This document shows, one piece after another, positions 47,948 to 56,016 of a stretch of 64,000 bases of DNA. Under the pieces are notes generated by a model, which saw nothing but the letters and a program-made list of their open reading frames with translations, had not been told where the DNA came from and searched no databases. The DNA lies in assembly GCF_900167435.1 (NCBI RefSeq), contig NZ_FUWS01000008.1:1-64000 (forward strand), read 5' to 3'. Origin of the DNA: Marinactinospora thermotolerans DSM 45154 (GTDB taxonomy: Bacteria > Actinomycetota > Actinomycetes > Streptosporangiales > Streptosporangiaceae). Each line of letters starts with the position of its first letter. Position 1 is the first letter of the stretch. Position numbers and translations under genes: made by a program.

Positions 47948-49060
47948 ATGAGCCTGTGGCGCATCCGGACCGTCGTCGAGGACCGACCCGGCCAACTCGC
48001 CGATGTCGTGGACGCCATGGCGGCGCACGGGGGCAACGTCGTGGGCCTGTCGATCCACGCCGACGCGGCCGGCGTCGTCGACGAGTTCGTGGTGGACGTC
48101 CGCGACGACCACAGGGCCATGCTGGCCGAGGTGGCCCGGCGCAGCGTCACCGACAGCGTCGTCGCCGTCGCGGCCCACCCGCGCGAGGTGGGCGACGACG
48201 TCACCCGGGCCCTGCTGCTCACCGCCCGGCTGCGCTCGACCCCCAACCTGCTCCCCGAAGCGCTGCGCGAACTCCTGCTCGCCGACGAGGCCTCCTGGAC
48301 CAACCCGGGCCGTCCGGTCGCGGAGTTCCCCGAGGAGCCGGAGACGACGCTGGTCGTCCCTGTGGGGCCGTTGCGCGGGGTGCGGCTCAGGCGCGCCGAC
48401 CGCCCCTTCACCTGGACCGAGTCGGCCCGGGCCGACGCCCTGGTCCGTTCGGTGCTGCCGCCGACCGGGCCCGCTCCCACCAACGGGTCGATGGTCACCC
48501 ACCGTGGCATCGAGCTGTTCGTCCACCAAGTGGGCGGCGCCGACGCCGACGCGGTGCAGCGGTTGCACCGCCGTTGCACGCCGGAGACGACCCGGCGCCG
48601 CTACTTCTCCAGCCTGCGCGAGCTGGCCCCCCGGATGCTCGACGTCTTCTGCGACCCCGACCGCGGGCTGACCCTGGCCGCCCGCCCGTCGCGGGCCCGG
48701 GAACCGGTCGCCCTGGCCCACCTCATGTACACCCTGGACCCGGGGGTGGGCGAGGTCGCCTTCCTCGTGGAGGACTCCTGGCAGGGCAACGGCGTGGGGA
48801 CCAGCCTGGCCCGGGCGCTCACCGCCATCGCCGCCGACTGGGGCCTGGCGGAGGTGCGGGCCGAGATCGCCGCGGCCAACCTGCCGATGCAGCGGATCAT
48901 GCGACGCCTCGGCGCGACGCTGCGCCCGCCGGTGGAGGGGGTGGTCCAGGCCCGCCTGCCCGTCGCCGGCACCGTCGTCTCCCGCCGGCCGGGACGCCTC
49001 ATGACGCTGATGACCCAGGCCGGGGCGGCGGGGCGGAGCACGCCGGACGTCCGGCGCTGA
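47948..49060 (+). CDS. ACT-domain GNAT acetyltransferase (amino-acid-regulated protein acetyltransferase type)
   Basis: A 370-aa protein. Residues 1-~75 form an ACT domain (LWRIRTVVEDRPGQLADVVD, EFVVDVRDDHRAML). Residues ~190-340 form a GNAT domain: VQRLHRRCTPETTRRRYFSS, AFLVEDSWQGNGVGTSLARA (acetyl-CoA loop Q/RxxGxG/A) and AEIAAANLPMQRIMRRLG. ACT-GNAT fusions from actinobacteria have been described as lysine acetyltransferases switched by free amino acids. Beside the hut genes it may couple amino-acid supply to protein acetylation; that link is inferred. The ATG at 47948 follows GAGGGGAAG. It ends in a hairpin shared with the convergent permease. Confidence 0.85.
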   Translation: MSLWRIRTVVEDRPGQLADVVDAMAAHGGNVVGLSIHADAAGVVDEFVVDVRDDHRAMLAEVARRSVTDSVVAVAAHPREVGDDVTRALLLTARLRSTPNLLPEALRELLLADEASWTNPGRPVAEFPEEPETTLVVPVGPLRGVRLRRADRPFTWTESARADALVRSVLPPTGPAPTNGSMVTHRGIELFVHQVGGADADAVQRLHRRCTPETTRRRYFSSLRELAPRMLDVFCDPDRGLTLAARPSRAREPVALAHLMYTLDPGVGEVAFLVEDSWQGNGVGTSLARALTAIAADWGLAEVRAEIAAANLPMQRIMRRLGATLRPPVEGVVQARLPVAGTVVSRRPGRLMTLMTQAGAAGRSTPDVRR

Positions 49061-49065
49061 AACCA

Positions 49066-49103
49066 CCGGAGGCCGGCCCGCCAGGGGCGGGGCCGGCCTC
49101 CGG
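49066..49103. terminator. Bidirectional hairpin between ACT-GNAT and permease genes
   Basis: CCGGAGGCCGGCC (49066-49078) pairs with 49091-49103; the stem can extend inward by one pair. It sits between the convergent stops at 49060 and 49118. Confidence 0.75.
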
Positions 49104-49117
49104 GAACGAGGTAGCGG

Positions 49118-50602
49118 TCAGGCGGTGCCGGCACCGTCCGTGGTGGACTTCTGGTCCGCCTGGGCCAGCAGGCTCTTGCGGCGGCCGTAGGCGAAGTACA
49201 CGACGACGCCGATCGCCATCCACACGATGAACCGGATCCAGGTGTCCACGGTCAGGTTGAGCATCAGCCAGACACAGGCCAGCGCGGCGATGATCGGCAG
49301 GACCGGGACGAACGGGGCCCGGAAGGAGCGCGGCAGGTCCGGACGGGTCCGGCGCAGCACGATCACCCCGATCGACACCACCACGAAGGCGAAGAGCGTC
49401 CCGATGTTGACCATCTCCTCCAGGGCGGCGATCGGCACGAAACCGGCCAGGACCGCCACGGCGACGGTGGTGATGATCGTCATGATGTAGGGGGTCCCAA
49501 AGCGCGGGTGCGTCTTGGACAGGCCGCGCGGCAGCAGACCGTCACGCGACATCGCGAAGGCCACCCGCGACTGTCCCATCATCAGCACCAGGATGACGGT
49601 GGTGATGCCGATGACGCCTCCCAGCGAGATCAGCGTCCCGGCCCAGTCCGCGCCGACCGCGCGGAAGGCCTCCGCCAGCGGGGCGTCGGAGTTCAGCTCG
49701 GAGTAGGGGCGCATGCCGGTGACGACGGCGGCGACGGCCATGTACAGGACCGTGACGATGATCAGCGACCCGAAGATGCCGATGGGCATGTCGCGCTTGG
49801 GGTTCTTCGTCTCCTCGGCCGTCGTCGCGACGATGTCGAACCCGATGAAGGAGAAGAACACGACCGATGCGGCGGCGATGACGCCCCACAGGCCGAACTG
49901 GCTGGGCTCCAGGCCCAGCAGGACCTGGGTGAGCGGGGTGTGGCCGATCGAGTCGGTCTCGGCGGGGGCCGGCTGTGCGGGCGGCACGAACGGGACCCAG
50001 TTCGCCGTCTTCACGTAGAACATGCCGACGACGATGATGAACAGGACGATCCCGACCTTGATCGCGACGATCACCGCGGAGATCCGGCCGGACAGCTTGG
50101 TCCCGAGCAGCCCCAGCACACCCAGGAGGATGACGATGAACATCGCCCCGAAGTTGACGGAGTAGCCGTTGTCCAGTGTCAGGGAAGTGGGGACGCCCAG
50201 AAGGTCTCCGGCGTAGCCCGACCAGCCGACCGCGACGACCGAGGCCGCCAGGGTGAACTCCAGGACCAGGTCCCAGCCGATGATCCAGGCGACGAACTCG
50301 CCCAGGCTGGCGTAACCGAAGGTGTAGGCGCTCCCCGCGACGGGGACGGTCGAGGCGAACTCCGCGTAGCACATGGCGGCCAGGGCACAGACCAGGCCGG
50401 CGATCAGGAACGACACCACGATCGCGGGTCCGGCGTTCACCGCCGCCTGTCGTCCGGTGACGACGAAGATGCCCGTGCCGATGATGACGCCGATACCGAA
50501 GACGATGAGGTCGAATCCGGTGAGGTCCTTACGGAGCCGGTGCCCCGGTTCGTCGGTGTCCCTGATGGACTGCTCGATGCTTTTCGTGCGCCAGATGCTC
50601 AA
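49118..50602 (-). CDS. APC-superfamily amino-acid permease (cationic amino-acid type)
   Basis: A 494-aa protein with 12 or more transmembrane helices. It starts MSIWRTKSIEQSIRDTDEPG, the typical start of this actinobacterial group; the substrate loop in helix 1 is GIGVIIGTGIFVVTG, and SFIGFDIVATTAEETKNPKR lies in helix 6 and the following loop. Close relatives import basic or broad amino acids. The start is TTG at 50602 with CTGGAG at the right distance; the frame runs upstream without conserved sequence. Its proximity to hut suggests histidine or a related amino acid as substrate (inference). Confidence 0.9.
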   Translation of the reverse strand: MSIWRTKSIEQSIRDTDEPGHRLRKDLTGFDLIVFGIGVIIGTGIFVVTGRQAAVNAGPAIVVSFLIAGLVCALAAMCYAEFASTVPVAGSAYTFGYASLGEFVAWIIGWDLVLEFTLAASVVAVGWSGYAGDLLGVPTSLTLDNGYSVNFGAMFIVILLGVLGLLGTKLSGRISAVIVAIKVGIVLFIIVVGMFYVKTANWVPFVPPAQPAPAETDSIGHTPLTQVLLGLEPSQFGLWGVIAAASVVFFSFIGFDIVATTAEETKNPKRDMPIGIFGSLIIVTVLYMAVAAVVTGMRPYSELNSDAPLAEAFRAVGADWAGTLISLGGVIGITTVILVLMMGQSRVAFAMSRDGLLPRGLSKTHPRFGTPYIMTIITTVAVAVLAGFVPIAALEEMVNIGTLFAFVVVSIGVIVLRRTRPDLPRSFRAPFVPVLPIIAALACVWLMLNLTVDTWIRFIVWMAIGVVVYFAYGRRKSLLAQADQKSTTDGAGTA

Positions 50603-51144
50603 TGACAGACTCCAGCCCCCGTTGCCGGCCCTCGTGAGGCCGTGTAGCGAGATCGATGTGCCGCGCGAGCATACTCCCATCCGAAAGGTTTACTAAAGTC
50701 CGACGTGAAGCACTGTTGCCGCAAAATCAACCTGTTGACCGAAAATATCAGTACAACATGTGATCACTCACTTGCGTAGCGTCGCGGCCGTGGTCCGGTC
50801 GAACCCGGGCGTATCGGCGCCATCGCCTGTCGGACAGGGGATGGGGAGGCGGGGGTGGAGGAGGTGCGGACGGCGGGGAATCCTCGCGGGAAAGACGGCC
50901 GAACGCGGGGAAGATCACGTGCCCCGATTAGGTGAGGTGAAGACCGCGCCGGGGGCTCGCCCACGCGAAACGGCCGGCGCCCCGGTGGGGCGCCGGCCGT
51001 GGGGTCTCATCCGCGCGTCGGTGTGGCGGAGGCGTGGCGCGGTGGCACCGCGGTCACGTCCGCGTCACGGGATCATCGCCGGTCGAGGGCGGGCGGTCGA
51101 GGCCGCGCCGGATCCCGTGCTGAGGTCGCCGGTGAGGGCGATGC
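50603..51144. other. Intergenic region: permease promoter and a hairpin
   Basis: About 540 nt between two minus-strand genes. An AT-richer island at ~50680-50770 should contain the permease promoter (TATGCT on the minus strand near 50671 is a -10 candidate) and holds the palindrome GTGATCAC (50760-50767). A 13-bp perfect hairpin at 50971-50999 is the likely terminator of the upstream small zinc protein gene. No supported coding frame. Confidence 0.55.
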
Positions 51145-51438
51145 TCAGGCGTCGGCCGGCTCGGCGGCGGGGCTCTCCTCGGAGGAGGCGGGGGAGTCGG
51201 CCTTGGGGGCGCTGTCCTCGGTCTTGGGCTTGGTCGTCGCGCGGCGCTTCTTCACCGGGCGGGAGTAGTCGAACAGCGGCTCGAAGCGGGTGTCGTACTC
51301 CTTCTTGCAGTCGCTGCAAGCGTCGACCTCGCGCACGGCGCCGTCCCAGGCGAACTGGATGACCTCAGTCGCCTCGACCTTCTCGTCCCGGACGGCGTGC
51401 GGATCGCAGTATTTGCGCGTGAAGACCTCGGTGACCAC
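51145..51438 (-). CDS. Small Cys/His protein with charged C-terminal tail
   Basis: A 97-aa protein, not recognised by name. The N-terminal core has KYCDPHAV and ACSDCKKEYD, that is C-x2-H and C-x2-C spaced as in a zinc ribbon. The C-terminal ~40 residues are low-complexity (KKRRATTKPKTED then Ala/Ser/Glu/Pro-rich). There is no signal or membrane segment. A DNA/RNA-binding or adaptor role is possible. The start is the GTG at 51438 with GAAGGGA upstream, reading VVTEVFTRKYC; the frame continues upstream but becomes Arg/Pro-rich and unlike protein. Confidence 0.7.
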   Translation of the reverse strand: MVTEVFTRKYCDPHAVRDEKVEATEVIQFAWDGAVREVDACSDCKKEYDTRFEPLFDYSRPVKKRRATTKPKTEDSAPKADSPASSEESPAAEPADA

Positions 51439-51684
51439 GGCAGTGGCTTCCCTTCGGTAGTCGGGGTGGATACTGGCGCCAAAATCATACACGCGTTCGA
51501 ATGGGCGGCGCGGGACCGAAAAGGGTGCACGGTGCATGAACGGCCGTGGTCGTCTGGGTGAGCCTAGCGAAAGCGGGGCGTGTTCATGGTGGGAAGGACG
51601 TGAGGTGAAGGCGTTCCGTGTCACATTCGTTTATTCGTGAATGCGAGGCGTGGCCGGCGGGTCGCTCATAGGTTATATTTTTCC

Positions 51685-51699
51685 AGGAAGATACTTCCT
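51685..51699. promoter_or_regulatory. Perfect palindrome in the doxX promoter region
   Basis: AGGAAGATACTTCCT (6-3-6) lies 77 nt before doxX, next to an AT-rich stretch (GGTTATATTTTT) that could be the -10 region. It is a good operator candidate, perhaps for an HxlR/MarR/ArsR-type regulator. The rest of the 51439-51775 gap shows no other feature. Confidence 0.5.
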
Positions 51700-51775
51700 G
51701 CTTCTCGGTTGGGTGGACGCCGCACACTCCTGTTCCCGCCGGGATCGCTCCAGTCAACCTCGGAGGGTTCAGACG

Positions 51776-52204
51776 ATGAACGAACGGAACACGCTCGCCG
51801 ACGTCGCGCTGCTCATCGGACGGGTCGCCGTCGGCCTGGTCTTCGCCGCCCACGGATGGCAGAAGATCGCCACCGGTCCCGATGGTGTCGCCCAGATGTT
51901 CGCCGGAATGGGGATTCCGCTTCCGGAGGTGGCGGCGCTGGTCGCCATCCTGATCGAGTTCGCCGGAGGGATCGCCCTGGTCGTCGGCTTCGCGTTGCCG
52001 GTGGTGGGGGTCCTCCTCGCGGCCCAGATGGCGGCCGCCTACGTCTTCGCCCACGTCGGCGACCCGCTGCTCGGCGGGTACGAACTGCCGCTCGTCCTGG
52101 GCGCCGCGGGCCTGGCGCTCGGTTTCGCGGGAGGCTCCCTCACCCTTGACCGGCTGCTGCCCTGGGGGCGCAAGCGTCATGCCCCCGCCGGGGCGGCCGC
52201 CTGA
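51776..52204 (+). CDS. DoxX family membrane protein
   Basis: A 142-aa protein with four transmembrane helices: VALLIGRVAVGLVFAAHGWQ (the RhxxGxxFxxHGxxK signature of DoxX), VAALVAILIEFAGGIALVVG, and two more. DoxX/DoxD-like proteins are small quinone-interacting membrane proteins; MbrP/DoxX in mycobacteria assembles with SodA and SseA against oxidative stress. The exact role here is unknown. The ATG at 51776 follows CGGAGGG. A palindromic operator lies upstream and a terminator downstream. Confidence 0.9.
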   Translation: MNERNTLADVALLIGRVAVGLVFAAHGWQKIATGPDGVAQMFAGMGIPLPEVAALVAILIEFAGGIALVVGFALPVVGVLLAAQMAAAYVFAHVGDPLLGGYELPLVLGAAGLALGFAGGSLTLDRLLPWGRKRHAPAGAAA

Positions 52205-52222
52205 CGAGCGCCGACGTCCAAG

Positions 52223-52280
52223 AGCGCCTGCGTCCACCGGGACGCAGGCGCTTCATGTTTCTTCATGTTTTTTCGTGACG
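52223..52280 (+). terminator. Hairpin terminator after doxX
   Basis: A perfect 13-bp stem (52223-52235 with 52240-52252), loop ACCG, followed by a T-rich stretch with a tandem TTCATGTTT repeat ending in TTTTTT (to ~52273). A strong intrinsic terminator. Confidence 0.85.
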
Positions 52281-52406
52281 AAAGGGGTGGTGTTCGCGGG
52301 AGTTGTCGGAGAGAGTCCACCTGTGCAACATCTGGCCGCAATTCGGAGTCAAACCGGGACTCTGAGTATCGAGGCCGCCGCATCCCCGAGTGGACGGAAA
52401 CGATGC

Positions 52407-54014
52407 ATGGCTCCACACACCTCTCCCATCCCGCCATCCCGACGTACCTTTCTCACCCTCACCGGGATCAGCACGGCAGCCTTCGCTCTGGGAACAGGCG
52501 CCCCGACACACGCAGCCCCGCTCTCCTCCCGTGTCCCCGCCGACCCCTTCCGGCTCGGGGTCGCCTCGGGTGACCCCACCCCGGACGGTTTCGTCCTGTG
52601 GACCCGCCTGGCGCCCGAACCACTCGCGGAGGACGGGCACGGTGGCATGCCCCAAAGGAACATCACCGTCGAGTACGAGGTGGCCGAGGACGCGTCCTTC
52701 CGCAGGATCGTCCGTCGCGGGCGGGCGGTCGCCTCCGCCGAACTCGCCCACTCCGTACACCCCGAGGTGAACGGTCTGGACCCCGACCGGGAGTACTTCT
52801 ACCGGTTCCGCGCGGGGCGCGAGATCAGCCCGGTCGGACGCACCAGGACCACCCCCTCCCGCAGGGGGCGCACCGGATCGATCACCTTCGCCATGGCCTC
52901 CTGCCAGGCCTGGTACCACGGCCACTACACGGCCTACCGCGACATGGCCGAGCAGGACCTCGACCTCGTCCTCTTCCTCGGCGACTACATCTACGAGTAC
53001 GGCATCACCCCGGCCAACCTGTGGCGGCAGGGAACGGGGGAGCTCGGTACCGCGCACGCGGCGGCGACCATCACGCTCGAGCAGTACCGGCTCCGCTACG
53101 CCCTCACCAAATCCGACCCCCACCTCCAGGCGGCGCACGCCCGCGCGCCGTGGCTGGTCACCACCGACGACCACGAGGTGGAGAACAACTACGCCGACGA
53201 GGTCTCCCAGTACGGCGTCGGCCCGCAGGACTTCCTGCGCCGCCGCGCCGTCGCCTACCGCGCCTGGTACGAGAACCAGCCGCTGAGCAAGACCTCCCTG
53301 CCCAGCGGCCCCGACATGCGGCTGTACCGCCGGGTCAGGTACGGACGGCTCGCCGAGTTCAACGTGCTCGACACCCGCCAGTACCGCGACGATGTCCCCT
53401 CGGACGGCGGAACGCCGGGAGGCGAACACACCGACCCGCAGCGCTCCATCCTGGGCACCGAGCAGGAGGAGTGGCTCTACCAGGGGCTCCGCCGCAGCGA
53501 CGCCACCTGGAACGTCATGGCCCAGCAGGTCGTCATGGCCTCCATCGACCGCAACACCGGCGCCGGTGTCACCTACAGCATGGACCAGTGGGACGGGTTC
53601 AGCGCCAACCGGCAGCGCCTGTTCGACACGCTTACCCGGCACAAGGTCGCCAACCCGCTCGTGCTCACCGGTGACATCCATCGGCACGCCGCGGCCGAAC
53701 TCAAGGCCGACTTCACCGACCCGGACTCCGCGACGATCGGCACCGAGCTGGTGACGACCTCCATCGCCTCCGACGGGGACGGCGCCGACAGCGACAACCT
53801 GGCCCCCATCTGGCTGGGCAACCCCCACGTCCGGCTCTACAACGCCCGGCGCGGCTACGTCCAGGTCGAGATGACGAGGGAAGCGGTGACGTCGGACTTC
53901 AAGGTCATCGACCACATCGAATCGGACGACAACGGAAAGGTCAGCACGGCCGCCCGGTTCGTCACGGAGGCCGGCCGTCCCGGTCTGGAGCAGGTGGTGG
54001 GAGGAGCACAGTGA
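52407..54014 (+). CDS. phoD: PhoD-like alkaline phosphatase, Tat-exported
   Basis: A 535-aa phosphodiesterase/phosphatase. Tat signal SRRTFLTLTGISTAAFALG with a cleavage-like THAAP after residue ~35. An N-terminal Fn3-like domain (PFRLGVASGDPTPDGFVLWT) precedes the PhoD metallophosphatase: MASCQAW, LFLGDYIYEYG, TTDDHEVENNYAD (metal-binding DDHE), VLDTRQYRDD and LTGDIHRHAAAEL. PhoD releases phosphate from diesters such as teichoic acids. ATG 52407 has only a weak ribosome site. The stop overlaps the next gene start. A degenerate PHO-box-like repeat lies at 52315-52336 but was not accepted. Confidence 0.93.
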   Translation: MAPHTSPIPPSRRTFLTLTGISTAAFALGTGAPTHAAPLSSRVPADPFRLGVASGDPTPDGFVLWTRLAPEPLAEDGHGGMPQRNITVEYEVAEDASFRRIVRRGRAVASAELAHSVHPEVNGLDPDREYFYRFRAGREISPVGRTRTTPSRRGRTGSITFAMASCQAWYHGHYTAYRDMAEQDLDLVLFLGDYIYEYGITPANLWRQGTGELGTAHAAATITLEQYRLRYALTKSDPHLQAAHARAPWLVTTDDHEVENNYADEVSQYGVGPQDFLRRRAVAYRAWYENQPLSKTSLPSGPDMRLYRRVRYGRLAEFNVLDTRQYRDDVPSDGGTPGGEHTDPQRSILGTEQEEWLYQGLRRSDATWNVMAQQVVMASIDRNTGAGVTYSMDQWDGFSANRQRLFDTLTRHKVANPLVLTGDIHRHAAAELKADFTDPDSATIGTELVTTSIASDGDGADSDNLAPIWLGNPHVRLYNARRGYVQVEMTREAVTSDFKVIDHIESDDNGKVSTAARFVTEAGRPGLEQVVGGAQ

Positions 54015-54859
54015 GCCGTAAGCCCCCGACCGTCGACGGTCTCAGCACCCAGGGCCGGATCGGCGCGATCGACCTGACGTGGGAGCTCACCGACTGGGAG
54101 CCCCTGGTCGACCACTACGCGATCCACGCCTCGCACAGCGCCGAGGTGGACCTCTCCGCGGAGACGCTGATCGGTAAGACCGTCTACGGCAGGTTCACCC
54201 ACGACACCCTCGGCCCCGAGGCGGTGACGAGGTACTACAGCATCGTCACCGTGGACGCGGCGGGGCGGCGCAGTCGTCCCTCCAGGGCGGTGGCGGGCAC
54301 CTCGACCGCCTCCATGGTGGTGACGGGGACACCCATCGCGCAGGTCGGGGAGTTCGACTCCAAGAGCCTGGAACTGGCCCTGGCCCCCTCGGGGGGACAG
54401 AGCGGCTACCGCACCGCCTTCCCCAACGGCGTGGACTTCACCTACGGCACGAGCGACCCCGCCCGTGACTGGAGCTACCTCCACCCGGGCCCCTCCGACG
54501 CGTGGGGCGGGCGGACGCGGCACACCTTCCGGCTGCGTTTCTCGCTGGAGGAGGAGGCGCGCCGGCTGGGACTGGCCATCTGGCTCATCGACACCCACGC
54601 CTCCCTGGCCGGCACGGCGACGATCTCGGTCAACGGCACCGAGGTCACCGAGGTGGAGTTCCGCGGCGGCGGCACCCGCGGGTCCCTGGAGGGCGACGCC
54701 ACCGTGCCCGGAACCGCGCTGCGCCCCTCGTTCGTGGAGCTGGAACTGCCGGCGGAGGAGTTCGCGGTCGGCGAGAACGCCGTCGCGATCACCAAGAACT
54801 CCGGATCCTGGCACGCCTATGACGCCGTTGGCGTGTTCGCGCTCGACCAGGGGAGATGA
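54011..54859 (+). CDS. FN3 plus lyase-C-terminal-like beta-sandwich protein coupled to phoD
   Basis: A 282-aa protein without a known name. Residues ~8-95 look like an FN3 module (IGAIDLTWELTDWEPLVDHY, TRYYSIVTVDAAGRRSRPS). Residues ~110-280 resemble the C-terminal carbohydrate-binding domain of family-4 polysaccharide lyases: LGLAIWLIDTHASLAGTATI, VNGTEV, AITKNSGSWHAYDAVGVF. There is no signal peptide, although its partner PhoD has a Tat signal. The GTG start overlaps the phoD stop by 4 nt, so the two are translationally coupled and may act together. Confidence 0.75.
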   Translation: MSRKPPTVDGLSTQGRIGAIDLTWELTDWEPLVDHYAIHASHSAEVDLSAETLIGKTVYGRFTHDTLGPEAVTRYYSIVTVDAAGRRSRPSRAVAGTSTASMVVTGTPIAQVGEFDSKSLELALAPSGGQSGYRTAFPNGVDFTYGTSDPARDWSYLHPGPSDAWGGRTRHTFRLRFSLEEEARRLGLAIWLIDTHASLAGTATISVNGTEVTEVEFRGGGTRGSLEGDATVPGTALRPSFVELELPAEEFAVGENAVAITKNSGSWHAYDAVGVFALDQGR

Positions 54860-54862
54860 GGC

Positions 54863-54900
54863 CGGCCCGCCGTCCCCTCAGGTGGGGGGACGGCGGGCCG
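54863..54900. terminator. Bidirectional hairpin after the phoD operon
   Basis: A perfect 15-bp stem (54863-54877 with 54886-54900) with an 8-nt loop between convergent genes. It begins 4 nt after the FN3 gene stop. Confidence 0.8.
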
Positions 54901-54921
54901 GGCGCACCGGGGAGCCGGTTC

Positions 54922-56016
54922 TCACAGCGTCCGGGCGAAGGGGTCCCAGTCCTCGGGCAACGGAGTGGGAGCGGAGAACCCGCTCTCCACGGTGACGAAC
55001 TCGCCGCTGTCGATGGAGGTGTGGATCGCGTGCATCGTCTCCAGCACGTGCAGCGCCACCTCCCCCGAGGCGCGCGGGGACGCGCCGGCGCGGACCGCGC
55101 GGGCCAGCTCCAGCACGCCGATGCCGCGGGTGGCGGTGGTGCCGGTGCTGGGCAACGCGCTCCAGTCGTCGCTGAACGGGGGACGCAGCCGCAGCGTCCC
55201 GTCGAACCGGTTGGGGTCGGGCACCTCCAAGGTCGCCTCGCTCCCCGTCACCTCGACGAAGCCGGCCCGCAACAGGGGGGAGTCGAAGGAGATCACCATG
55301 GTGGCGGCCGGGCCGTCCCGGTACTCCACGAGCGCCGACACGTGCGTGGGCACCTCGACCTCGAAGACGCTTCCGGCCCGCGGTCCCGACCCGATCGTGC
55401 GGTGGGTCCGGCTCCTGCGGCCCACGGCCGCCACCCGTGTCACCGGGCCGAACAGCCAGGCCAGCAGGGTCAGGTAGTAGGGACCCATGTCGAACAGGGG
55501 GCCGGCCCCGCGCCGGAACAGGAACTCCGGGTCGGGGTGCCACGACTCCGGTCCGGGGGTCTGCATCAGCGTCAGCGCGGTCGCGGGGACGCCGATCCGC
55601 CCGTCGGCGACCAGGCGCGCCGCGCTCTGGGCGCCGGCGCCCAGAACGGTGTCGGGGGCGCATCCCACGGCGACGCCCGCCTCCGCGGCGCGGAGCAGCA
55701 GGGTCCGGGCCGACTCGGGGTCGGTGGTCAGGGGTTTCTCGCTCCACACGTGCCGTCCCGCGGCGATCGCGGCGTGGGACACCTCGGCGTGGGCCGCGGG
55801 AATGGTCAGGTTGACGACGATCTCGACGTCGGGGTGGGTGTAGGCGGTCTCGGGCGGGCCCCACACGGGCACGCCGTGCTCCTCGGCGCGGGCGCGCGCC
55901 CGCTCGGGATCGAGGTCGGCGCAGACGAGCACGTCGAGATCGGGAAACGAGGTGAGGTTGCGCAGGTACTCCACGCTGATGGTGCCGCAGCCGACCACGG
56001 CGACGCCGACGCCCAT
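54922..56016 (-). CDS. Gfo/Idh/MocA family oxidoreductase
   Basis: A 364-aa NAD(P)-dependent sugar or inositol dehydrogenase. The Rossmann motif is VAVVGCGTISVEYLRNL, VWSEKPLTTD contains the catalytic Lys (EKP), and PLFDMGPYYLTLLAWLFGPV is the second conserved region. The ATG at 56016 shares bases with the stop of the upstream isomerase gene (TGATG), so the pair is coupled. Together with that isomerase and the LacI-type operator, a carbohydrate catabolic step is indicated. The exact sugar is unknown. Confidence 0.92.
   Translation of the reverse strand: MGVGVAVVGCGTISVEYLRNLTSFPDLDVLVCADLDPERARARAEEHGVPVWGPPETAYTHPDVEIVVNLTIPAAHAEVSHAAIAAGRHVWSEKPLTTDPESARTLLLRAAEAGVAVGCAPDTVLGAGAQSAARLVADGRIGVPATALTLMQTPGPESWHPDPEFLFRRGAGPLFDMGPYYLTLLAWLFGPVTRVAAVGRRSRTHRTIGSGPRAGSVFEVEVPTHVSALVEYRDGPAATMVISFDSPLLRAGFVEVTGSEATLEVPDPNRFDGTLRLRPPFSDDWSALPSTGTTATRGIGVLELARAVRAGASPRASGEVALHVLETMHAIHTSIDSGEFVTVESGFSAPTPLPEDWDPFARTL

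Noticed and set aside
50752-50773. CRP/GlxR-like site (TGTGA...TCAC) near the permease promoter
   Set aside because: The spacing between half-sites is wrong for the TGTGA-N6-TCACA consensus; only the short palindrome GTGATCAC remains.
52315-52336. Two 11-mers (GTCCACCTGTG, CAACATCTGGC) before phoD resembling a PHO box
   Set aside because: The second unit matches too few consensus positions (GTTCACC) and no third unit exists; the similarity may be chance.
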